Part shown: positions 9,092-17,009 of the stretch, one piece after another | How positions within the stretch are numbered: position 1 is the stretch's first letter | Layout of the letters: every line of letters begins with the position of its first letter | From: CAITJF01 sp032654645 | GTDB lineage: Bacteria; Pseudomonadota; Gammaproteobacteria; Burkholderiales; Gallionellaceae | Direction of reading: 5' to 3' | Assembly: GCA_032654645.1 (NCBI GenBank) | Contig: JAULAW010000015.1 | Location: 310,001 to 374,000, forward strand | Length of the DNA: 64,000 nt | The notes under the pieces: generated by a model | What the model was told of the DNA's origin: nothing | Seen by the model: the letters and a program-made list of their open reading frames with translations, nothing else | Database searches by the model: none | Program-made: the position numbers and the translations under genes

Positions 9092-10641
9092 GGTATGAGC
9101 CTGAAGGAGGGCTGTATTTCCAACGAGGAATGAGCCTGAAGCGAAGAATCTGAGGTCGATTGAAGGAGTGGGTTGATCATTGCAAGGATGATGATCAACA
9201 TGAACGAAACACGGCTTTGCACGATAGAACAGATTGAGCAATTTCTTGGTGGCTGCCTCCAGATTGAATTCACCAAGTCTGGTGACGACAGCGAACGCTA
9301 TGAGCACATCAGTCGCGTGCTCAAACGCTTTGACTATCCCAAGCAGGGCAAGCGAGAGAAAGGTGTGCTGCTGAAGTACCTGCAAGTCACCAGCGGCTAC
9401 AGCCGCGCGCAGGTCACACGCCTGGTCACGCAGTGGTTCACAAACCGCTTGGCTACCGTACCCCTGTCCAAACACTACCGTGCGCCTGCTGCCCCTTTTG
9501 CGCGCAAATACACGGCTATCGATATCGCGCTTCTCGCAGAGATGGACAAGGCCAATGAGGACGTGTGTGGCCCGGCCATTGCGCACCTCTTGCAGCGCGC
9601 TTACAGCGTCTATGGTGACGCGCGCTATGAGCGGGTGTCCGGCCTGTCGGTTTCGCACCTGTACAACCTGCGCAAAAGCTCGGGCTATCAAGCCTTGCGG
9701 GTGGTTTTCACCAAGACTAATCCGGTGTGCAATCACATCGGGGTACGCAAAGTACCACGCCCCAAAGGGCGGGTTGGGTTTGTGCGCATCGACACCGTCC
9801 ACCAAGGCGATCTTGACGGCATCAAAGGCGTGTATCACATCACCTGCGTTGACGAGGTCAGCCAGTGGCAGGTCGAGGCGTGCGTGCACGGGTATTAGCG
9901 AGGCATTTTTGTTGCCCGTGCTGGAGTTGGTGATCGAACAGTTCCCGTTTGTAATTATGGGGTTTCACTCGGACAACGGCTCCGAGTACATCAATGGCCC
10001 GGTGGCTGCGATCCTTGAGAAGCTGCGCATCGAGCAAACCAAATCTCGCTCGCGCCACAGCAACGATAACGCGCTGGCCGAGAGCAAGAATGCCAGTGTG
10101 GTGCGCAAGCACATGGGCTTCGAACATATCCCCCAGAAGTACGCCAAACCCATCAATGAGTTCTATCAGGAAACGTTCAATCCGTGGCTCAACTTTCACC
10201 GCCCGTGCATGTTTGCAACCGAGATCATTAGCCCCAAGGGCAAGATCGTCAAACGCTATAAAGACGAGGATGTGAAGACTCCGCTGGAATGCTTGGTGCT
10301 GTTGAGTGTGAAGGGTTTAGTCACGCTCAAAGAGGGCATCACTCTGGACGCATTGCAGGCGCAGGCGAAGTCCGAAACAGACTTGGCAGCAGCACAGGAA
10401 ATGCAGCGCGCCAAGAGTGATTTATTTGCAAGTTTTCAAAAACAAAAACGCCGGGCATAACCGATCGGAAAACAACACCGGAAAAGCACCAATTCTTGAG
10501 ACTAAAATCATTAGAAAATAAACTCAAAACCGACTGGCAAAAATCCATTAAACTTAACTTTTAAACCCGACCAACCCGCACAAACAAATCACCCAGATCG
10601 TCGCCGCTTCAGGCTCATACCTGAATTGGAAAATACTGGCT
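9092..10641 (+). mobile_element. Insertion sequence with imperfect inverted ends and a DDE transposase
   Basis: An element of about 1.5 kb encloses one broken transposase gene. The ends share an inverted 14-base core, ATGAGCCTGAAGCG at 9130-9143 and its complement at 10605-10618. An outer matching block follows (GTATTTCCAA on the left, TTGGAAAATAC on the right), giving an imperfect inverted repeat of roughly 45 bp. The left end holds a second copy of TATGAGCCTGAAG at 9093-9105. The exact outer boundaries and any target duplication are unclear. The element lies directly upstream of the metal-resistance operon and is transcribed away from it. Confidence 0.7.
9200..10460 (+). pseudogene. Frameshifted transposase (integrase-core DDE type)
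   Basis: Two overlapping frames together encode one transposase of about 420 residues. The N-terminal half begins MNETRLCTIEQIEQFLGG and has helical DNA-binding segments. An rve/integrase core follows. The catalytic Asp, Asp, Glu can be seen in RIDTVHQGD, FHSDNGSEYIN and NALAESKNAS. The first frame stops at 9896-9898. The second continues without interruption if one base near 9889 is removed (reading V-T-G-I-S-E-A), so a single inserted base or a sequencing error breaks it. No obvious slippery heptamer supports programmed frameshifting, but that remains possible since some insertion sequences use it. The start is provisional; ATGs at 9188 and 9191 are also in frame. Confidence 0.75.
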
Positions 10642-10680
10642 TGGCCTGGTAGATCGCCGTTAATATGGTTACAAATAAAC

Positions 10681-10706
10681 CGTTCGGCCTGAGCTTGTCG
10701 AAGGCC
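10681..10706. repeat. Dispersed CGTTCGGCCTGAGC-type repeat
   Basis: The 26-base motif begins CGTTCGGCCTGAGCTTGTCG and ends AAGGCC. Variants of it are common between genes in many proteobacterial genomes. Only one copy is seen here. It lies between the right end of the insertion sequence and the DUF3800-like gene. The surrounding 10642-10858 holds no supported gene. Confidence 0.5.
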
Positions 10707-10858
10707 AGTATTGGCGCATGGCTGACAGTTCGAAAAACTTGCCGCGAACGGTAATGGTATTGCTGGAATGCCCTACCAGGCTGCGATTTCAAGGTATTCA
10801 CGATGCTTGCCGTTTGCGGGATGGTCATCCCCTAGAACCGATTGTAGGCCCCGCTTCT

Positions 10859-11569
10859 CTAGCCTGCTGAGTCATGCATGCGCACCCCTCTGATGTCCAC
10901 GAAACTAACCAACCGCTCCTCAGAATGATGGAAGAACGCCTCGAAGTTCTTTGCGTGGCCTGGACGTTTCGCGAGCCGATGCCGTGCTTCTGTTCCGATC
11001 GAGTTTGCCAGAAAATCCGCCACCTCCAGAGCCGGTTCGCCGACGGACTTGCTCATCCAGGAGAATCCGAGAGGAATAGACTTGCCGTTTTCCAGAATAT
11101 CCAAGCCACCAAACACATCCTCGATCTTCGTAGCGAGGCGTTCGGAGTGCTCAAAGATAATCTCCACTGAGCGAAACGGTTGCCATTTGAGGATGTCGGT
11201 GATGCAGTTGCTCAGAGTTCGAGCAACCGCAAATAGAGGACTCATGTCCTTGTCGAGATCGGTTTGCACTGAGCAGATTGCACCAAACCGCGCGAAAGGC
11301 TGCGAGCGGAAAAAAGCGGCAATTGCCGCCAGTTGTTCAGGGGAAGGATTAGTAATGTCGGTAGCGTGGAGGCGGGCATCTTTGCTCCCCGCCACGCACT
11401 GACGAACACCCTTCCATGGTTTACGGAGCACGGTATCAATTTGTGACGCAAGGACTGCGCACCCGCCCAACCCGAAAACTTTCTGGAAAGGATCGCTCAG
11501 CAACTCATCGCCTGTGTCATCGACAAAGACAGCCAAGCAGTCTGGCGGTAGCTCAAGGTTCATGATCAC
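10859..11569 (-). CDS. DUF3800-like protein
   Basis: The 236-residue protein starts with a strand ending in acidic residues (CLAVFVDDTGDE). A conserved-looking DARLHATDI motif follows, then FGAICSVQTDLDKD, and later ALEVADFLANSIG. This spacing of acidic residues resembles the DUF3800 family, thought to have an RNase H-like fold and often found in defence or mobile regions. Function is unknown. The exact start is uncertain, as a second ATG lies two codons inside. It is the first of four consecutive minus-strand orphan genes downstream of an insertion sequence, suggesting an acquired region. Confidence 0.55.
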   Translation of the reverse strand: MIMNLELPPDCLAVFVDDTGDELLSDPFQKVFGLGGCAVLASQIDTVLRKPWKGVRQCVAGSKDARLHATDITNPSPEQLAAIAAFFRSQPFARFGAICSVQTDLDKDMSPLFAVARTLSNCITDILKWQPFRSVEIIFEHSERLATKIEDVFGGLDILENGKSIPLGFSWMSKSVGEPALEVADFLANSIGTEARHRLAKRPGHAKNFEAFFHHSEERLVSFVDIRGVRMHDSAG

Positions 11570-12016
11570 TCCGGTTGCGGGACCTAAAGTGCAAGCTCAG
11601 TGGCGCGAAGCCGGCTTGCTGGCGGAGCGTCCCTCTGGAGCGGAGGGTTGGACGAAGCCGCTACGCGAAGAAACGCCATGGGGATTTTCAAGGCTCTCAC
11701 GAAATTGTTCAGTATTGAAAGCACATTTGCCAAAATATTTCGAGTAAAATTATAGGGCGCATCTGCATTACCTCAATTGGCCATTTGGCGCGCAGCCAAA
11801 AATGATTTCACTTTATTCCATTTCGCTGCACTTGGCTGTTGAATGAATACTGTAACTGTTTGGCAATAAATAGCTTCTCTCTGAATGCTGTACAGAATGC
11901 CGTACAGATTGTCATGTAGTCAAAAAAGATATTTTCATAGTAAAAACTCGCACCAAGGCCGGGCTAGTCCAACAAACAGTTCAGATTGTGGCTCGCTTTG
12001 CGATCACAATCTAACC
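11570..12016. other. Gene-free spacer with a short tandem repeat
   Basis: No reading frame with protein-like character is seen on either strand in these 447 bases. The stretch is A/T-rich around 11730-11960. It contains two back-to-back 12-base units, AATGCTGTACAG at 11884-11895 and AATGCCGTACAG at 11896-11907. It would hold the promoter of the DUF3800-like gene and the end of the gene at 12017, but I could not assign promoter elements with confidence. Confidence 0.5.
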
Positions 12017-12742
12017 TTACTCGTTAGGTTGCTTTGGATTACGCATGTACTTTTCACTCCAAACGGTAGCCTGATTAAGAAAGTTAACCTTCTCCAACAG
12101 GAGTGGCGGTTCGACTTTCGGGAAGTGGGCCATGAAGATCGTTGCACCGTGCACGAGGTGCTTTACAGCTTCCTCTAGCCACGCTTTCAGATACTCCTTG
12201 CTGAGATACGGACCAATCAAACCAAGCCCTTCGGGAGCCAACAGGCGAAAGCCTGGTGAAGTCGCGTGGGAGGCGTATTCCGAAAGGAGGTCGTACACTT
12301 CTTTGCGCTTATTACTGGAAAGTCGGTCTCGCTCGTTTAATGCATTGCGAATTGCGCCTGGCCCAAACTTTAAAATTCGTTGCTTCGTGTCACTCACCTT
12401 CCAGACGGCAATCTGATTCGGAGAACTGCACATGTAGTCAAGGAGCGCTACGGTTTCGAATATATCCCGCACTTGCGCGAACGCTGACTGGTAGTAGCCC
12501 GAGAGGCTGAGCTTTAGAGATGACGCAGCAGTATTAAACAATCGAAGGCCAAGAAACTGAATGGTAAGTTCATCGTCAATTGTATTGGCGTGACCGTGCG
12601 AAAGAGTGTAGATGATCGCCATAGACCCGTGGATCATTGCCAAATGTTCGCTGAGGTTCTCCTGTTTTTCGATAAGACGGAGGCTATCGGCGCGGATCTG
12701 CTCCTCGTGGTTGTAAAGAGAGGCAAGGTTTTCTGGGAGCAT
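12017..12742 (-). CDS. Hypothetical protein, mostly helical
   Basis: The 241-residue soluble protein has no signal peptide and no membrane segment. It is predicted to be largely alpha-helical from its composition. A central segment (SAFAQVRDIFETVALLDYM) recalls helical HEPN or DUF5677-like proteins that occur in accessory and defence regions, but the match is too weak to assign a family. Start codon ATG at 12742 begins MLPENLASLYNHEEQIRADS. It is flanked by gene-free spacers of 447 and 237 bases and shares orientation with its neighbours. No function is proposed. Confidence 0.6.
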   Translation of the reverse strand: MLPENLASLYNHEEQIRADSLRLIEKQENLSEHLAMIHGSMAIIYTLSHGHANTIDDELTIQFLGLRLFNTAASSLKLSLSGYYQSAFAQVRDIFETVALLDYMCSSPNQIAVWKVSDTKQRILKFGPGAIRNALNERDRLSSNKRKEVYDLLSEYASHATSPGFRLLAPEGLGLIGPYLSKEYLKAWLEEAVKHLVHGATIFMAHFPKVEPPLLLEKVNFLNQATVWSEKYMRNPKQPNE

Positions 12743-12979
12743 CGAACTAAAAGAAATCTAACGAGGCTGTAGAAAAACTACATGAGGGTTTGGACATAAC
12801 AATTTTCGGGGGTCATTCGATCCACCCCAACGTGATGATCGCCGAATACAGCGCGTTTAAGAGGTCTATTTTTGTCCATTGCAATTCCGTTTTTTGAATT
12901 TGATTTCCTACAGCGTCAACCGTAAATGTAAGGGCGCGGAGCCAGATATTTCGGCGAAGCGTTCATCTTCGCCGAAAGG

Positions 12980-13411
12980 CTAGGGTGATTTTTCATATGA
13001 TGCGAGCCTCATTAGCAATAATGAAGATAACGGTGCGTAATCTTGCCCGCAGTTACGACAATGAAACCCCTTAGTTAAGTCTATTGAAAGGCGAGATTCC
13101 AAATGCCTTATATCAAGACACGGTTGGCAAACAGCAAACTTATTACTTCTATGCACGTAACACCCTGGATCAGGCAGCCATGTGTAACGATATTTTTTTG
13201 GTCTTTGCCAAAATATTATTCCACCTAGAAACAGTGATAGCGCTAGTAGCAGCATTGCTGCCTTTGCCCATTCTGCTGCGCCTTGCATCATCTGGGCGAG
13301 TGAGCTTGCAACAATATTTTGGAATAACGCTAAGTATCCAAGAAGTAGTGATAGTATTAGAGCTATGGCTGAGCGTAATTCTTGCCGAAGAACGTCAAGC
13401 AGAATCTTCAT
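12980..13411 (-). CDS. Membrane protein with C-terminal zinc-ribbon-like cysteines
   Basis: The 143-residue protein has two hydrophobic segments near the N-terminus (about residues 14-35 and 50-68), predicting a membrane hairpin. The soluble C-terminal part has two CxxC pairs, CQPC and CRNC, about 25 residues apart, a plausible zinc ribbon. The sequence between them (LESRLSIDLTKGFH) may form the connecting strand and helix. No family is recognised. It lies 109 bases after the coiled-coil membrane protein gene at 13520 in the same orientation, so the two may be co-transcribed. Confidence 0.6.
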   Translation of the reverse strand: MKILLDVLRQELRSAIALILSLLLGYLALFQNIVASSLAQMMQGAAEWAKAAMLLLALSLFLGGIIFWQRPKKYRYTWLPDPGCYVHRSNKFAVCQPCLDIRHLESRLSIDLTKGFHCRNCGQDYAPLSSLLLMRLASYEKSP

Positions 13412-13519
13412 CCGCTATTCCTCCGTAGAGCTAGGGGCACAGGGTCAGGCTTCACTTAAATGTAGAACATCCAACTCAGCCAGATACTCGCGTCGTACGC
13501 ATTGCGCTGCTTGTCATTA

Positions 13520-14494
13520 TCACTTGCCGGGCAGTGATTGGAACGCCTCTCGAGTGCGCTGGACGCTTGCGGCTTGAATCTGTTCCTGCTTGGCCACAAG
13601 TTGTCCCACTTCCGACAGGTGCGAGTTGAGGAGGTCAAGGTCGGCTTGAACGTTGAAGAGAAGCTGGTTGTTTTGCACTTGCCATGAGTTGCGCCGAGCT
13701 GAGAGAAGGTTGAGGATGTTTTCGAACTGTGTGAAGACTTGTTGCTCAAGGAGCCAGAGCTCGGTCGCCCTTGCTTTGTGCATGCCTGCCGACTTATCGA
13801 AGCCTTCAAGCATAGAACGTTTCGACTCTGGCCTGAGTCCGGAAGTTTCTATGTCGCGTCGAAGTTGCGTGAATAGCTCATCCGTATGGCCGCTGTAATT
13901 GGCAACGATCTCGCGAGCTTGACGCAGCATTGTTCGGCTTTCGGACATCGTGGAGTCTCTCTGAATCCGTTGGCCGCTGAGTACATCAGGCCAACCGATG
14001 GCATTGAGCGCAAGCTCATACTCCCGGCGTTCGGCGGCTGAACGATTGAGCATGGTCTTGACTATGGCTTCGATCTGCCCTGCTTCCCCGCCAGCGACAG
14101 GGGCAGTCGCCGCCGTCGGCGCCAGAGTGGATGTGTCGGAGTGGGTTTGCGTTGTCGCCAAGATTGCACGATCAATCTCAGATGCCGCAGTCCTCAGTTC
14201 CTCATGCTGCTTGTTGGCCGCGATGAGAGAGGATGCGACTAGTGCAACGTAGATGATCAATAACCCCAACCAGCTAGTACGACTTGACTCACGCTTTCGG
14301 AACGCTACGTGAAGTCCTCCAGCAATGAAGATCGCGGTAGGGAGGTTGTAGCCAAGTAGAAAATCAAGATTGCCCGACGCCTCTTTCTCGCCAAGGTAGC
14401 CGTATGTGAGAATCGTGATGCATACCGCAGCACACGACGCAAGCCAAGTGGTGCTAGGCCGTTCAGTAGAGTGTATTTCACGGGGTGCTGTCAT
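13520..14494 (-). CDS. Membrane protein with a long coiled-coil/helical domain
   Basis: The 324-residue protein has two or three hydrophobic segments in the first 110 residues (WLASCAAVCITILTYGYLG; LPTAIFIAGGLHVAF; WLGLLIIYVALVASSLIAA). A Thr/Ala-rich linker follows (TQTHSDTSTLAPTAATAPVA). The C-terminal 180 residues are charged and helical, including QVQNNQLLFNVQADLDLLNSHL with a heptad-like pattern. No family is recognised. The layout, a membrane anchor followed by an extended coiled coil, fits sensor-like or structural proteins, but no function can be assigned. It is divergently oriented from the glycine cleavage operon. Confidence 0.6.
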   Translation of the reverse strand: MTAPREIHSTERPSTTWLASCAAVCITILTYGYLGEKEASGNLDFLLGYNLPTAIFIAGGLHVAFRKRESSRTSWLGLLIIYVALVASSLIAANKQHEELRTAASEIDRAILATTQTHSDTSTLAPTAATAPVAGGEAGQIEAIVKTMLNRSAAERREYELALNAIGWPDVLSGQRIQRDSTMSESRTMLRQAREIVANYSGHTDELFTQLRRDIETSGLRPESKRSMLEGFDKSAGMHKARATELWLLEQQVFTQFENILNLLSARRNSWQVQNNQLLFNVQADLDLLNSHLSEVGQLVAKQEQIQAASVQRTREAFQSLPGK

Positions 14495-14754
14495 CTGAGT
14501 GCCTCCAATGGGGCAACGTAATATATAAACAAATCTACGAACCAGCCCTGCCGCCTATTTATGGAATTCATATCAAGCTCGAATGAATTATTCTGTTTGT
14601 TCAATTGATTTCCGTCGCTGTTGTTTTACTTCGCGGTTGAAAGTTAAAGTTGTTTCTAAAATTTTGCATACCCTACGCCATTATTCCGCCCAGATCAATG
14701 TGTATACTCGCCGTCGAGCGCTCCGGTGGCCAGTTGCCTTCAATTGTCTTCAGC

Positions 14755-14783
14755 TTGCCGCTCATTCCCGTCTTCGGTATAGT
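14755..14783 (+). promoter_or_regulatory. Putative sigma-70 promoter of the gcv operon
   Basis: A -35-like TTGCCG at 14755-14760 and a -10-like TATAGT at 14778-14783 are separated by 17 bases. Transcription would start near 14790, about 12 bases before the first paired base of the glycine riboswitch, which strongly favours this assignment. The rest of the 14495-14754 spacer shows no other feature. Confidence 0.6.
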
Positions 14784-14801
14784 GGCGCTTGCCGTTCAAA
14801 C

Positions 14802-15067
14802 CAATGGGAGAGCGTGTCAGCCATTATCATTTCAAGGGCTGCAACACCGCCGAAGGCGCAACACCCGCAACCGCTCAGGCTAAAGGACCATTGACACAGG
14901 CAAATCTGGAGAGTGCCGCATTATGCGGCCACCGAAGGGGCACACGAAATACTTATTTGTCATTCCCGCGAATGCGGGAATCCAGTCGAATCAGAACGCT
15001 GGATTCCGGGTCGAGCCCGGAATGACGAAATGGTTCAAACGTAATCTCTCAGGTATCAGGGACAGAT
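14802..15067 (+). promoter_or_regulatory. Tandem glycine riboswitch (aptamer 2 enlarged by an inserted palindrome)
   Basis: Two glycine aptamers lie in tandem in the gcvT leader. Aptamer 1 spans 14802-14893: P1 arms CAATGG (14802-14807) and CCATTG (14888-14893), the conserved GGAGAG-like purine block, CCGAAGG-type core and CTCAGGCTAAAGGAC. Aptamer 2 spans 14904-15067: P1 arms ATCTG (14904-14908) and CAGAT (15063-15067), GGAGAG, CACCGAAGGGGCA and CTCTCAGGTATCAGGGACAG. In known examples glycine binding turns on the glycine cleavage genes. Aptamer 2 is about 70 bases longer than usual because a palindromic repeat (14959-15026) occupies the tip of its variable P3 arm. The conserved core is untouched. 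Confidence 0.93.
14959..15026. repeat. Palindromic GTCATTCCCGC repeat inside the glycine riboswitch
   Basis: The left half, GTCATTCCCGCG..GGGAATCCAG (14959-14985), and right half, CTGGATTCCGGG..CCGGAATGAC (14999-15026), are near-perfect inverted copies of each other, separated by 13 bases. As RNA they would form one long stable hairpin. Related palindromes occur at 22638-22799, 51240-51265 and 61428-61495. Confidence 0.85.
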
Positions 15068-15069
15068 GG

Positions 15070-15105
15070 GGCGCAGCGCAATTGAGTGCTGCGCCTTTAT
15101 TTTTT
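15070..15105 (+). terminator. Riboswitch-controlled intrinsic terminator
   Basis: The arms GGCGCAGC (15070-15077) and GCTGCGCC (15088-15095) form a perfect 8-bp stem followed by TTTATTTTTT. It starts two bases after the P1 stem of aptamer 2 and ends 11 bases before the gcvT start codon. This is the expected expression platform: the ligand-bound P1 would compete with the terminator and permit read-through. The order of pairing is inferred. Confidence 0.8.
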
Positions 15106-15116
15106 AGAAAGCCAAT

Positions 15117-16385
15117 ATGACGTTAAAACAAACTTCGCTGAATGAAACACACCGCGCGTTGGACGCTAAAATGGTCGATTTCGGCGGCTGGGATATGCCG
15201 GTGAGCTATGGCTCGCAAGTCGAGGAGCATCATCAGGTGCGCAACGATTGCGGCATGTTCGATGTGTCGCATATGCGCGTGGTGGACATCAAGGGCAAGG
15301 GTGCACGCGATTTCCTGCGCTATCTGCTGGCGAACAATGTGAACAAGCTGACCACGCCCGGCAAGGCGCTGTATTCCTGCATGTTGCTGGAAAACGGCGG
15401 GGTGATCGACGACCTGATCGTGTATTTCATGGAAGAGCCATGGTTCCGCATCGTGGTGAATGCGGGCACAGCCGACAAGGACATCGCGTGGATGAAGCAG
15501 CAGGCCGCCGGGCACGCAAAGGCGCATCCCGAATGCTACGCGGCAAGTGAAGACGGCGCAGCAAGTGAAAGTTGCGCGGAAAGCGCAGCTCCGGAAAAAG
15601 CAATCAGGAGAATACCGAATGCCGTTCTGTTTGGCGGCCTAAGCGCAGAAGATGCGGCTGCTCTCATGTCGGAAGAACAGGGCGATGAGCAGGCGGAAAA
15701 GCCGCCGCTGGAAATTGCCGACCATCCCGAACTGTCGATCATCGCGGTGCAGGGCCCAAACGCCAAGGAAAAACTCTGGGCAGCGATGCCCGGCAGCCAG
15801 AAGCTGACCGAGAACCTCGCCCCTTTCAGCGCCGTCATGGTGGGGACGATGTTTATCGCGCGCACCGGCTATACCGGCGAAGACGGTTTCGAAGTGATGC
15901 TCCCCGCCATCGCTGCGCCGTATTTCTGGAAATCCATGGTGACAAAGGGCGTCGAACCGTGCGGGTTGGGCGCGCGCGATACGTTGCGCCTCGAAGCCGG
16001 GATGAACCTGTACGGGCAGGACATGGACGAAAGCGTGAACCCGCTGGAATGCGGCTTGGCGTGGACGGTAGACTTGAACAGCAAACGCGACTTCATCGGC
16101 AAGGCTGCGCTGCTTGCAAATCCATCGGTTCGCAAGCTGGTTGGGCTGGTGCTGCTGGATCGCGGCGTGTTGCGCAGCCACCAGAAGGTGCATACCGCGC
16201 ACGGGGAAGGCGAAATTACCAGCGGCAGTTTTTCGCCCACCTTGAACCAGTCCATTGCGCTGGCGCGCGTGCCGAAAGATGTACAAATCGGCGACCAGGT
16301 GCAAGTGGCGATTCGCGATAAAATGCTGGCGGCAAAAGTGGTGAAGTACCCGTTCGTGCGCAATGGCAAGGCACTGAGCTTGTAG
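15117..16385 (+). CDS. gcvT: Glycine cleavage system T protein (aminomethyltransferase), with internal insertion
   Basis: This is the T protein of the glycine cleavage complex. It moves the methylene group from aminomethyl-lipoyl-H protein to tetrahydrofolate and releases ammonia. Conserved segments are HRALDAKMVDFGGWDMPVSYG near the N-terminus, FDVSHM, LSIIAVQGPNA, ARTGYTGEDGFE and LGARDTLRLEAGMNLYG. At 422 residues it is about 55 longer than usual. The extra length lies at residues about 141-203, between NAGTADKDIAWMKQQ and SIIAVQGPNA. It is Ala/Glu/Ser-rich and begins with imperfect 18-base tandem units (AASEDG, AASESC, AESAAP). The start codon follows the terminator closely and has only a weak ribosome binding site. 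Confidence 0.93.
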   Translation: MTLKQTSLNETHRALDAKMVDFGGWDMPVSYGSQVEEHHQVRNDCGMFDVSHMRVVDIKGKGARDFLRYLLANNVNKLTTPGKALYSCMLLENGGVIDDLIVYFMEEPWFRIVVNAGTADKDIAWMKQQAAGHAKAHPECYAASEDGAASESCAESAAPEKAIRRIPNAVLFGGLSAEDAAALMSEEQGDEQAEKPPLEIADHPELSIIAVQGPNAKEKLWAAMPGSQKLTENLAPFSAVMVGTMFIARTGYTGEDGFEVMLPAIAAPYFWKSMVTKGVEPCGLGARDTLRLEAGMNLYGQDMDESVNPLECGLAWTVDLNSKRDFIGKAALLANPSVRKLVGLVLLDRGVLRSHQKVHTAHGEGEITSGSFSPTLNQSIALARVPKDVQIGDQVQVAIRDKMLAAKVVKYPFVRNGKALSL

Positions 16386-16471
16386 CAAGTAGCCTGTAGC
16401 TGGTAGCCTATGAAGTGCGCGCTTCGCGCGCGACATTTATAAAGCTACAAGCCCCTCGCTACGAGCTCCTA
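16382..16471. repeat. Heptanucleotide-repeat inverted element between gcvT and gcvH
   Basis: The left arm has four GTAGCNN heptamers in exact 7-base phase at 16382, 16389, 16396 and 16403; the first overlaps the gcvT stop codon. The right arm has complementary units in the same phase: GCTACAA (16444), GCCCCTC, GCTACGA (16458), GCTCCTA. The centre contains a GCGCGCTTCGCGCGC palindrome. The element fills the gcvT-gcvH spacer. Confidence 0.75.
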
Positions 16472-16494
16472 TCAAATTACTATATGGAGACATC

Positions 16495-16884
16495 ATGAGC
16501 AACCCAACCAACCTGAAATACACCGCCTCCCACGAATGGGTCAAGAGCGAAGCAGATGGCACCATCAGCATCGGCATTACACAACACGCGCAGGAACTGC
16601 TGGGTGACATGGTATTTGTCGAGTCGCCTGCGGTGGGGCGCAAACTCAAGGCCAAGGAAGAATGCGCCGTGGTGGAATCGGTGAAGGCCGCTGCGGATGT
16701 GTACGCACCGGTTGCGGGTGAAGTGGTGGCAGTAAACAGCGATCTGGACAGCGCCCCGGAACATATCAATACCGATCCCTATGCTGCCTGGATGTTCAAA
16801 ATGAGGCCGGACAATGCAGCGGACGTGGCTGCGCTGATGGATGCGGCGGCGTATCAGGCGCAGGTAGATAGCGAAGCCCACTAG
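16495..16884 (+). CDS. gcvH: Glycine cleavage system H protein
   Basis: The 129-residue lipoyl carrier protein shuttles the aminomethyl group between the P, T and L proteins. The lipoylated lysine is Lys64 in the motif ECAVVESVKAAADVYAPV. The N-terminal YTASHEWVKSEADGTISIGIT and the C-terminal DPYAAWMFKMRP are also typical. The length matches the family. A good ribosome binding site (GGAG) lies 7 bases before the ATG. It is the second gene of the gcv operon, separated from both neighbours by heptanucleotide-repeat spacers. No L-protein gene is in the window; dihydrolipoamide dehydrogenase is commonly shared with other complexes. Confidence 0.95.
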   Translation: MSNPTNLKYTASHEWVKSEADGTISIGITQHAQELLGDMVFVESPAVGRKLKAKEECAVVESVKAAADVYAPVAGEVVAVNSDLDSAPEHINTDPYAAWMFKMRPDNAADVAALMDAAAYQAQVDSEAH

Positions 16885-16889
16885 AAACA

Positions 16890-17007
16890 GTCGTTAGTCG
16901 CTAGTTAACCCCGCGAAGCGGACAACCTTAACTAACGACTAACGACTAACGTCTAGCGACTAACAACTATTTAACTACCAACTAACGTCTAACGACTACC
17001 AACTGCC
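16890..17007. repeat. Heptanucleotide-repeat inverted element between gcvH and gcvPA
   Basis: The left arm (16890-16910) reads GTCGTTA, GTCGCTA, GTTAACC. After a GCGAAGCG-containing centre, the right arm holds about eleven TANCNAC heptamers (TAACGAC, TAACGTC, TAGCGAC, TAACAAC, TACCAAC), with one 8-base unit, running almost to the gcvPA start codon. The arms pair 18 of 19 bases (16890-16908 with 16928-16946). Confidence 0.8.
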
Positions 17008-17009
17008 TT

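Noticed and set aside
9880..9900. Programmed ribosomal frameshift in the transposase gene
   Set aside because: No slippery heptamer or stimulatory hairpin is evident; a single inserted base is the simpler reading.
10589..10828. 79-codon minus-strand frame at the right end of the insertion sequence
   Set aside because: It runs across the inverted end and a dispersed repeat and shows no family similarity.
11890..11907. LexA-like operator
   Set aside because: The CTGT and ACAG halves are 12 bases apart instead of 8, and no SOS gene is adjacent.
16890..17007. CRISPR-like appearance of repeated TAACGAC words
   Set aside because: Units are only 7 bases with no spacers between them and no cas genes are nearby.
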